Positions 39,981 through 46,823 of a stretch of 47,745 nucleotides of DNA are shown here, piece after piece. The position numbers were made by a program, and so were the translations under genes. The stretch covers positions 1-47,745 of the forward strand of contig CANFST010000018.1 of NCBI GenBank assembly GCA_947449695.1. Direction: 5' to 3'. Below the pieces are notes generated by a model. It was not told the DNA's origin, searched no databases, and saw nothing but the letters and a program-made list of their open reading frames with translations. The stretch comes from Chitinophagales bacterium (GTDB taxonomy: Bacteria > Bacteroidota > Bacteroidia > Chitinophagales > CAIODY01). The first letter of the stretch is position 1. Each line of letters begins with the position of its first letter.

Positions 39981-39998
39981 TTATTGTGATTTTTAAAA

Positions 39999-40064
39999 GT
40001 GTGAATGATGTAACCTTTTATGGAAATTATGCAATGACTCTATAAAGCCAAACAATGAAATTTG
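39999..40064 (+). promoter_or_regulatory. regulon element E15 and -7-like box, overlapping a terminator hairpin
   Basis: Element at 39999-40035 (GTGTGAATGATGTAAC ... AATTATGCAAT). A TTTG ends at 40064, 29 bp after the element as in the other copies, but it lies inside the descending arm of the hairpin at 40043-40074. The preceding bases (GAAA) are a weak -7 match, so the promoter is less certain than the element. Confidence 0.6.
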
Positions 40065-40078
40065 TTTGGCTTTATTCT
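40043..40078 (+). terminator. Rho-independent terminator of the DUF6600-like gene
   Basis: The perfect arms TAAAGCCAAACAA (40043-40055) and TTGTTTGGCTTTA (40062-40074), loop TGAAAT, are followed by TTCTTTT. It lies between E15 and the fatty acid hydroxylase gene. Confidence 0.85.
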
Positions 40079-40098
40079 TTTACTCTTAAAAATATTTT

Positions 40099-40710
40099 AT
40101 GAAAAAAAACTTCATCAGCAATTCTAATGAATCGGTAAGAATGTTTAAATCAAATTTGTTGGAAGCTTTATCAAAAGTTCATTTTATGATTCCATTAATT
40201 GTATATGTTCCACTTATTTCTTATTGGTTGTATGTAGCGTTTACAAAATTTAATCAATCCAATATTAAAGTTACAGAATACTTTTTGTTGGGAATTTTTG
40301 TGTGGAGTTTTGCTGAATATGTATTACATCGTTTTATTTTTCATTACCAACCAACAAGCAAAGCTGGTAAGCGATTGCATTTTGTTTTGCATGGCGTTCA
40401 TCATGATTATCCAAGTGATAAAATGCGATTGGTAATGCCACCATCTATTAGTTTGATATTGGCTTTTATCTTTTTTTATTCTTTCAGTTTGTTATTTCCA
40501 AATGCTTTGTTGTACCCGTTTTTTGCTGGTTTTGTATTGGGATATTTATGTTATGACATGACACACTATGCCATTCATCATTTTAATTTTAAAGGGGAAA
40601 TTTGGAAAAAAATAAAACAGCATCACATGTTGCATCATTATTCTGATTCGGAAAAAGGTTATGGTGTTACTTCAAAATTATGGGATGTGGCTTTTAGTAG
40701 TAATTTTTAA
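40099..40710 (+). CDS. fatty acid hydroxylase/sterol desaturase-superfamily protein
   Basis: 203 aa. Membrane segments surround the histidine cluster that binds the di-iron centre: HRFIFHY, HFVLHGVHHDYP (with Asp-Tyr-Pro), DMTHYAIHHF and KQHHMLHHYSDS, as in fatty acid 2-hydroxylase-like enzymes. The HGVHHDYPSDKMRLVMPP wording is typical of the FA2H group. Substrate could be a fatty acid of a sphingolipid or other lipid. It is the last gene of the island, and the right-hand repeat begins 157 bp later. Confidence 0.92.
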   Translation: MKKNFISNSNESVRMFKSNLLEALSKVHFMIPLIVYVPLISYWLYVAFTKFNQSNIKVTEYFLLGIFVWSFAEYVLHRFIFHYQPTSKAGKRLHFVLHGVHHDYPSDKMRLVMPPSISLILAFIFFYSFSLLFPNALLYPFFAGFVLGYLCYDMTHYAIHHFNFKGEIWKKIKQHHMLHHYSDSEKGYGVTSKLWDVAFSSNF

Positions 40711-40866
40711 TTTTTGTTAAGCAACCATTCCGATAATTGGTTCATCAATCTTTGCATCGTTAAAATAGTCTGTTTATCAAAGACTTTAGGGCTGGTTGAA
40801 GAAAATGCTTACATCCATGCGAATCATCGTGTGGACTTTGACTAGCAAAACGATTGTCTTACACTT

Positions 40867-41000
40867 TTATTTCTTTCGTAACATTCTGAACAATTCTTCA
40901 AATTTTTCAAAGTCAGTCATAAAGTTCAATATGGTCTACTTTGAAAACACACTTCAAAAGCAACTTTCAAATACATTTGGAAGTTACTTTTTTCTTTACT
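40867..41000 (+). repeat. right copy of the ~130-bp diverged repeat (pair with 3548-3680)
   Basis: The core 40871-40934 is 81 percent identical without gaps to 3552-3615. The terminator-like hairpin is AACTTTC 40962-40968 with GGAAGTT 40979-40985, followed by ACTTTTTT; compared with the left copy the outermost pair changed from G-C to A-T, keeping the stem. The minus strand ends in TDFEKFEELFRMLRKK then stop, similar to the left copy. The adjoining 40711-40866 contains nothing I can name. The next gene begins 8 bp after the repeat. Confidence 0.65.
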
Positions 41001-41008
41001 TTTAACGT

Positions 41009-42691
41009 GTGAAAATTTTATTAACTACTCTTAATGCGAAATACATTCATCTCAATTTAGCGATTCGCTTGTTGTATGATTTGAACAAAAATAATGAAGG
41101 ACTTCAATGGAAAGAATTTACCATTAAAGAACCCAAAGATGAAATTGCCGATTATTGCAAAGCCTTTGATGTAGTATGTTTCAGCTGCTATATTTGGAAT
41201 ATCACACAAACTTTAGAAGTAGCAAAAAAAATAAAGGTATTAAATCCTGCAACAAAAATTTTACTCGGCGGACCAGAAGTGAGTTACGATTGGCAGGATG
41301 TAATTGCGTTAAATGAAGTTGATTTTATCATCACAGGCGAAGGCGAAATTCCTTTTCGACAATTTTTAGAATCGTATCCAAACATAGCCACAGTGCCGAA
41401 TTTGGTTAGTAAAAACAATGGCGAAGTTCTTTATCATAAAAAAGAATTGCAGTTTGATTTGAATTTATACGCCAATACTAATCCTTATACAAATGAGCCT
41501 GCAAAAGATTTGTACAACAAAGTGCTTTACATAGAAACATCTCGTGGATGTCCTTACAAATGTGAGTTTTGTTTAGCCAGCTTAGATAATAGTGTTCGTT
41601 ATTTACCGATTGACCACATCAAAAATAATTTGTTGTATTTAATGCAACACGGCAGAGTAATTAAATTTTTGGATAGAACTTTCAACATCAAAAAAGATTT
41701 TACGATTGAAATGTTTCAATTCATTTTGGATCATCATTCTCCTGAAAATGTTTTCCAGTTTGAGATTACAGCCGATATAGTTCATCCTGATATTATTGAT
41801 TTCATTCAAAAAAATGTACCAAAAGGTTTGTTGCGTTTTGAAATTGGAATTCAAACGGTGAATCAAAAAGCAAATTTGGAAGTTAGCAGAAAACAAAATT
41901 TTGAGAAAACAAAAAGCATTATCAAGCAACTTGAAAATAAAATCGAGTTGCATTTAGATTTGATTGTTGGCTTGCCTTTAGATTATTTTGAAGACGTGAA
42001 ATATAGTTTTGAAGAGGTTTTCAAGCTGTTCGCTCCTGAATTACAATTAGGTTTTTTAAAATTTTTAAAAGGAACTCCAGTGCGTTATAAATACGCCGAA
42101 CATAATTTTGTATTTGATGCAAAACCACCTTATCAAATCATTGAGAGCAAATACTTATCTAAAAAGCAATTGCTTCAAATTACTGAACTGGAGCATGCTT
42201 TGGAGATTTATTGGAATAAAAAACGTTGCTTAAATACATTAAAATATGTAACGGCGCAATATAGCATTTTTGATTTTTTGTGCGGCTTAGGAAAATATTT
42301 TGGCGAAGTAAAAGATTATCACAAGTTCACTTTACAAGATATTTACAACATCATTTTTCAATTCGCTCAAAAAGATTATGCTGACGACAAAGTGCTACAA
42401 CAATTGATTGCATTGGATTATTTCATGCATCATACTGTTCGCCCAAAAGTATTATTTGTTGAAGAATTAAATCGCTTGAAACAGTTGGATTTGATTGCAA
42501 AACACAATTTGAATCAACACAAATTCCGTCACGTCTTTTTTGAAATTGATTTTGATGTAGAGTTATTTTTGAAAGAAAATCGAATTGAAAACAAAAAAGA
42601 AAATATGATTTTGCAATTCAGCGGTGTTGCAAAACCAGAAATCATTTTTCACAAGAATAATTTCAATTTGCAACTACAGCAGTTGAATTGA
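41009..42691 (+). CDS. B12-binding-domain radical SAM protein (DUF4080)
   Basis: 560 aa from GTG 41009 (MKILLTTLNAKYIHLNLAIR is the family's normal start). A cobalamin-binding-type Rossmann domain fills about 1-130, then a radical SAM domain with the CxxxCxxC cluster Cys181, Cys185, Cys188 (SRGCPYKCEFC), and a C-terminal DUF4080-type region. The B12 domain motif DxHxxG is not visible, as in other members of this group. The chemistry is unknown, possibly a radical methyltransferase. Its last 29 bp overlap the convergent cysteine desulfurase gene. Confidence 0.88.
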   Translation: MKILLTTLNAKYIHLNLAIRLLYDLNKNNEGLQWKEFTIKEPKDEIADYCKAFDVVCFSCYIWNITQTLEVAKKIKVLNPATKILLGGPEVSYDWQDVIALNEVDFIITGEGEIPFRQFLESYPNIATVPNLVSKNNGEVLYHKKELQFDLNLYANTNPYTNEPAKDLYNKVLYIETSRGCPYKCEFCLASLDNSVRYLPIDHIKNNLLYLMQHGRVIKFLDRTFNIKKDFTIEMFQFILDHHSPENVFQFEITADIVHPDIIDFIQKNVPKGLLRFEIGIQTVNQKANLEVSRKQNFEKTKSIIKQLENKIELHLDLIVGLPLDYFEDVKYSFEEVFKLFAPELQLGFLKFLKGTPVRYKYAEHNFVFDAKPPYQIIESKYLSKKQLLQITELEHALEIYWNKKRCLNTLKYVTAQYSIFDFLCGLGKYFGEVKDYHKFTLQDIYNIIFQFAQKDYADDKVLQQLIALDYFMHHTVRPKVLFVEELNRLKQLDLIAKHNLNQHKFRHVFFEIDFDVELFLKENRIENKKENMILQFSGVAKPEIIFHKNNFNLQLQQLN

Positions 42692-43823
42692 TTTTTGATT
42701 TTAATACTTCAATAGTTCTATCAATTTCTTCTTTCGTATTGTATTTTGAAAATGAAAAACGAATGGTTGATTGATTGGCTTTACCCTTGTAAATGCCTTG
42801 AATGACGTGACTTCCAGCATTTGCGCCACTGCTACATGCACTGCCACCACTTACACAAATGCCGTCCATATCCAATGTATAAAGCAACATTTCTGTTTGT
42901 TCATTTTTCGGAAAACCAACGCTCAACACAGTGTACATCGAATTTTCAGAACCCGAACGACCATTGAATATTAAGCCTTCAAAGTTTTCTTCTAATTTTT
43001 TCTTTAAATAAAATTTCAAATCGCTGATGTGTTTTTTATCTGCATCAAAATTTTCGTAAGCCATTTCTAAGGCTTTTGCAAAACCGATAATACCTGTTAC
43101 ATTTTCAGTGCCTGCCCTCATGTTGCGTTCCTGTCCGCCGCCAGCCACAAAGGGTTTCACCTTCACACGTTCACTTACATACACAATGCCAGCGCCTTTT
43201 GGTCCGTGAAATTTATGCGCCGAACCGGTGATAAAATCCATCGGCAATTCATGCAAATTAAATTTCCAATGCCCAACTGTTTGCACTGTATCTGTATGAA
43301 AATAAGCATTGTATTTTTTTACTAAATTTCCAACTGTTACTAAATCTAACAGGTTACCAATTTCATTGTTACCGTGCATCAAACTCACTAAAACTCTTTC
43401 ATTTTTTAAATTTTCCAACAAACTCCGTAAATGAGCAATATCAATATCTCCGTATTCATTCACATTCACTAAATGCAATTTTATTCTGCCCAAATGCTCA
43501 ATATCTTCCGCAGTGTGCAGCACACAATGATGCTCTAAAGGCGATGTGATAATGTGCTTCACATCCAAATCATTTACACAACGGCGCATAATCATATTAC
43601 TACTTTCGGTGCCTCCTGATGTGAAAAATATTTCTCCAGGATTTGCCCCCAACAAAGTTGCAACCGACTTACGAGCCTTTTCTATAGACGCTTTCACTTC
43701 TCTTCCATAAGAATAAATAGAAGATGGATTGCCAAAATTTTCTGTAAAAAAAGGCATCATGGCTTCTGCTACTTTTGTATCAACTTTTGTAGTGGCGGCA
43801 TTATCTAAATAAATTCGTTGCAT
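42663..43823 (-). CDS. cysteine desulfurase (NifS/IscS family)
   Basis: 386 aa. PLP-dependent aminotransferase class V motifs: YLDNAATT, SGGTESSN (PLP phosphate), HHCVLHT, and Lys204 in SAHKFHGPKGAG (Schiff base). The catalytic Cys330 lies in GGSACSSG, and NMRAGTENV is also conserved. It removes sulfur from cysteine for Fe-S clusters, tRNA thiolation or other cofactors. It resembles the IscS-type branch. It overlaps the 3' end of the radical SAM gene on the opposite strand by 29 bp. The divergent recX gene begins 62 bp upstream. Confidence 0.94.
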   Translation of the reverse strand: MQRIYLDNAATTKVDTKVAEAMMPFFTENFGNPSSIYSYGREVKASIEKARKSVATLLGANPGEIFFTSGGTESSNMIMRRCVNDLDVKHIITSPLEHHCVLHTAEDIEHLGRIKLHLVNVNEYGDIDIAHLRSLLENLKNERVLVSLMHGNNEIGNLLDLVTVGNLVKKYNAYFHTDTVQTVGHWKFNLHELPMDFITGSAHKFHGPKGAGIVYVSERVKVKPFVAGGGQERNMRAGTENVTGIIGFAKALEMAYENFDADKKHISDLKFYLKKKLEENFEGLIFNGRSGSENSMYTVLSVGFPKNEQTEMLLYTLDMDGICVSGGSACSSGANAGSHVIQGIYKGKANQSTIRFSFSKYNTKEEIDRTIEVLKSKINSTAVVAN

Positions 43824-43885
43824 GAAAAATGATTTTTATTGAAGCTGCAAAGTTCTAAATATTTTGATAGTTTTGAAAAAATAAA

Positions 43886-44359
43886 ATGGAAAAACAGCAA
43901 TTTAAAAAAATTACTTCGCCTGATGTTTTGCGCCGAAAGGCGGAGCATTATTGTGCTTACCAAGAACGTTGCCAGCAAGAGGTTCGGAGTAGATTGTATG
44001 AATTGGGTGGCTATACTAAAGACATTGAATTGATTATTGCTGAACTGATTGAACACAATTTTTTAAATGAAGAGCGCTTCGCCATTGCTTATGCAGGGGG
44101 AAAGTTTAGAATAAAAAAATGGGGGAAAATAAAAATCATCAACGAGCTAAAATTCAGGCAAATCAGTGCTTATTGCATCAAAAAAGCTTTGCAACAAATT
44201 GATGAGGATGATTATCGAACAACATTAATGGACGTTCTAACTAAAAAAAATTCAAACTTTGCTAAAGCATCGCCTACACAAAAAATGCAATTAGCCAAAT
44301 TCGCTATGAGTAAAGGTTTTGAGCCTGATTTGATTTGGAAATTGTTAAAAGCCGAATAA
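43886..44359 (+). CDS. recX: RecX-family RecA regulator
   Basis: 157 aa. Family motifs: ALRRKAEHYCAYQERCQQEVRSRLYELG-like start (here VLRRKAEHYCAYQERCQQEV), FLNEERFAIAYAGGKFR, and WGKIKIINELKFRQIS followed by AYCIKKALQQI. The three-helix repeats are clear. RecX inhibits RecA filament growth. It is followed 52 bp later by ubiE in the same direction. Confidence 0.92.
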   Translation: MEKQQFKKITSPDVLRRKAEHYCAYQERCQQEVRSRLYELGGYTKDIELIIAELIEHNFLNEERFAIAYAGGKFRIKKWGKIKIINELKFRQISAYCIKKALQQIDEDDYRTTLMDVLTKKNSNFAKASPTQKMQLAKFAMSKGFEPDLIWKLLKAE

Positions 44360-44411
44360 AATATTTTCTACAAATTTCATCCGCATTTGATTGCTTACAT
44401 TTGCACCGCTT

Positions 44412-45131
44412 ATGGCAGTTCCTTACCAACATTTACAGATAGAAAAGAAAGAACAGGTGCGACAAATGTTTAACAACATTGCGCCTAAATACGATTTGCT
44501 CAACAATGTTTTATCAGCAGGCGTTGATAAAATTTGGCGAAAAAATGCCATCAATGAATTGGCAAAAAATCACCCAAAAAAAATATTGGATGTTGCTACT
44601 GGTACTGGCGATTTTGCGATTGCAGCATTGCGGATAAATCCTGAAAGCATTGTTGGAATTGATATTTCAGCCGGTATGCTGGAAAAAGGGAATGAAAAAA
44701 TAAAACGATTACAACTTGAAAATAAAATCGTTTTAAAAGAAGCTGATTCTGAAAACTTGCCTTTTGCCGAAAATAGTTTTGATGCTTGTACTGTTGCTTT
44801 TGGTGTACGGAATTTTGGCAATTTGCAAAAAGGTTTATTAGAAATTAATCGTGTGTTAAACAAAGGCGGCATATTGATTGTGTTAGAATTTTCGCAACCA
44901 CAAAACAAAATTTTTGCCCTACTTTATTCGTTCTATTTCAAAAATATTTTGCCTTTGATTGGGAAGATTATTTCGAAAGATTTTTCGGCTTATAAATATT
45001 TGTATGAATCAGTACAAGAATTTCCATTCGGAAAAGCATTTGAAGCGGAATTAACAAAGGCAGGATTTTCATCAACAGTTGCAATGCCACAAACTATGGG
45101 CATTTGCACCATTTACAAAGCAGTAAAATAA
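44412..45131 (+). CDS. ubiE: demethylmenaquinone methyltransferase (UbiE/MenG)
   Basis: 239 aa from ATG 44412; a longer frame adds seven residues (MLTFAPL) not typical of the family. Motifs: VRQMFNNIAPKYDLLNNVLSAGVDKIWR, then the SAM-binding DVATGTGDFA, IDISAGML, and FGVRNF, AFGVRNFGNLQKGL. The last enzyme step of menaquinone synthesis, methylating demethylmenaquinone with SAM. In many Bacteroidota the next gene is porT, as here. Confidence 0.95.
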   Translation: MAVPYQHLQIEKKEQVRQMFNNIAPKYDLLNNVLSAGVDKIWRKNAINELAKNHPKKILDVATGTGDFAIAALRINPESIVGIDISAGMLEKGNEKIKRLQLENKIVLKEADSENLPFAENSFDACTVAFGVRNFGNLQKGLLEINRVLNKGGILIVLEFSQPQNKIFALLYSFYFKNILPLIGKIISKDFSAYKYLYESVQEFPFGKAFEAELTKAGFSSTVAMPQTMGICTIYKAVK

Positions 45132-45134
45132 AAA

Positions 45135-45839
45135 TTGAAAAATAGAATTTTCATACTCATTTTAATGTTGCAATGTTTAATTGCTGTAAATGCGTTTGCA
45201 CAATTCAATCAACTAGAGCATGACAAAAAGAAGCATTACTTTGGTATCACATTTGGCTTCAACACTTCTCGTTTCAGAGTTTATCCAAGTGCTGATTTTA
45301 TTACGAATGATACCATTAAACAAATTCAAACCAAGGCTGGTCCTGGCTTCAATTTAGGCTTGATGGCAAACATCAGATTGAGTAACCGATTAGATGTAAG
45401 AATAGTGCCGGCAATGGTTTTCGGTGAAAAAAATTTAATTTTTACCACACACGATTATACTAATGGAAAAGACACGTTGAGTAAATTCAACATTCAAAAC
45501 ATTTACATTGATTTGCCAATTCAATTCAAATTGAAAAGTGATAGGGTAAAAGATTTCAGAATGTACGTTATCAGCGGCATGAAATATTCATACGATTTAG
45601 CATCCCTTTCAAAGGCACGAAAAGCAAATAATTTGGTACGATTAACGCCGCATGATTTATCAGCTGAAGTGGGTTTCGGTTTTGAGTTTTATTTTCCATT
45701 ATTCATTTTAGCACCCGAAATAAAAGTATCGCAAGGCATGATGAATGTGCTTTTCCAAGATTCACATTTGTTGTATAGCCGCGAATTAGACCAATTAAAA
45801 TCTCGTACAATTACATTTTCAATTCATATAGAAGGATAA
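45135..45839 (+). CDS. porT: PorT-like T9SS-associated outer membrane protein
   Basis: 234 aa, starting at TTG 45135, three bases after the ubiE stop. A later ATG (residue 11) would delete most of the signal peptide, so TTG is preferred. Signal peptide FILILMLQCLIAVNAFAQ; barrel strands such as HYFGITFGFNTSRFRVYP, NLGLMANIRLSNRLDVRIVPAM, and IDLPIQFKLKSDRVKDFRMYV. The length and the position after ubiE match PorT, which in Bacteroidota is needed for type IX secretion. The T9SS cargo at 15644 would use such a system. Confidence 0.75.
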   Translation: MKNRIFILILMLQCLIAVNAFAQFNQLEHDKKKHYFGITFGFNTSRFRVYPSADFITNDTIKQIQTKAGPGFNLGLMANIRLSNRLDVRIVPAMVFGEKNLIFTTHDYTNGKDTLSKFNIQNIYIDLPIQFKLKSDRVKDFRMYVISGMKYSYDLASLSKARKANNLVRLTPHDLSAEVGFGFEFYFPLFILAPEIKVSQGMMNVLFQDSHLLYSRELDQLKSRTITFSIHIEG

Positions 45840-45842
45840 ATT

Positions 45843-46355
45843 ATGAACGCAACATCTTTAAAAAATATTTTTTCTGCCGAATCATTTTCACCCGAAACCC
45901 GTGTTTGGATTTACCAAGCTGATAGAAACTTAAATGAGTTTGAAGTTCTGCAAATTGACAACATATTAAAATCATTTGCACAGCAATGGACTGCTCATCA
46001 AATGCCTCTAAAAGCCACGGCCCAAGTTCAATTCAATCGATTTGTTGTTTTTTATGTAGATGAAAGTAAAAATGAAATCAGCGGTTGTAGCATTGACAAA
46101 TCGGTGCAATTGGTAAAACAAATCGAAAAAGAATTAAACCTCAATTTTTTTAATCGTACTCAAATTGCTTATCAAGTTGAAAATGAAATCAAAACTTTTT
46201 TGATGCACGATGCTCAAAAGTTATTGAATGAAAATGTCATTAAAGCTTCAACAATTATTTTCAATAATTTGGTGAATTCAAAACAAGAAATGGAAAACGA
46301 ATGGCAAATTGAATTGCGACAATCATGGTTGTGGAATCGTTTAAAAACAGTTTAA
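45843..46355 (+). CDS. conserved Bacteroidota protein of unknown function, 170 aa
   Basis: No membrane segments. A central motif VWIYQADRNLNEFEVLQIDNIL, then SFAQQWTAHQMPLKATAQVQFNRFVVFYVDE, and a C-terminal FNNLVNSKQEMENEWQIELRQSWLWNRL. Proteins of this kind are widespread in Bacteroidota and are often mislabelled as ABC transporter ATPases, but no Walker motif is present. It starts 3 bp after the porT stop, so it is likely in the same operon. Confidence 0.82.
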   Translation: MNATSLKNIFSAESFSPETRVWIYQADRNLNEFEVLQIDNILKSFAQQWTAHQMPLKATAQVQFNRFVVFYVDESKNEISGCSIDKSVQLVKQIEKELNLNFFNRTQIAYQVENEIKTFLMHDAQKLLNENVIKASTIIFNNLVNSKQEMENEWQIELRQSWLWNRLKTV

Positions 46356-46404
46356 TTTTTTTGCTCAATAAATTCAATATATCTTCGCCGCTCATTTTCA
46401 AAAA

Positions 46405-46797
46405 ATGATTCAACGACTGCTGCCATTATTTAAAAAATTCGTTTTCTTCGGAATCATAGGATTCATCAGCTTTTTGATGGATTTTGCTTTGACATATTTA
46501 TTCAAAGAAAAACTAAAATTAAATAAATATGTGGCAAATAGTTTGAGTTTTGTGTTGGTTGGTTTTATAAATTTTACCTTGAACCGAAAATATACATTCC
46601 CCGATCACAGCGCAGATTACAAAATACAATTGTTACGTTTTTTTATTGTATCAGGTACTGGCTTGATTTTAAACAATATGATCACTTATTTTTTTACCGA
46701 AAAAAGGAAATACAATTTTTATTTCTCTAAGTTGTTGGCAACATTCATTGTTATTTTTTGGAATTTTAGCATGAACAAAATTTTTACTTTCAAATAA
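46405..46797 (+). CDS. GtrA-family membrane protein
   Basis: 130 aa, four membrane helices (FVFFGIIGFISFLMDFALTY, YVANSLSFVLVGFINFTLN, LLRFFIVSGTGLILNNMIT, LLATFIVIFWNFSMNKIFTF). The motifs GFISFLMDF, FVLVGFINFTLNRKYTF and the ending NKIFTF are the GtrA signature. GtrA proteins flip or hold lipid-linked sugars for glycosylation of surface polymers. The tail-to-tail gap to the mutase gene is only 26 bp. Confidence 0.9.
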   Translation: MIQRLLPLFKKFVFFGIIGFISFLMDFALTYLFKEKLKLNKYVANSLSFVLVGFINFTLNRKYTFPDHSADYKIQLLRFFIVSGTGLILNNMITYFFTEKRKYNFYFSKLLATFIVIFWNFSMNKIFTFK

Positions 46798-46823
46798 AAA
46801 TTTAAAAGATGGCTTTTTTTGTT

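Noticed and set aside
39646-39996. 116-codon plus-strand frame and an 81-codon minus-strand frame in the DUF6600-like gene
   Set aside because: Both are shadows of the Gln/Pro/His-rich low-complexity coding region.
3734-40035. Fifteen short repeats might be a CRISPR array or REP/transposon-type repeats
   Set aside because: The copies are dispersed one per promoter region, always in one orientation and at a fixed distance to a -7 box; there are no spacers of regular length and no cas genes.
3369-41008. Integrative element or prophage between the flanking repeats
   Set aside because: No integrase, relaxase, transposase or phage structural gene was seen; the holin-like protein belongs to a family common in ordinary stress clusters.
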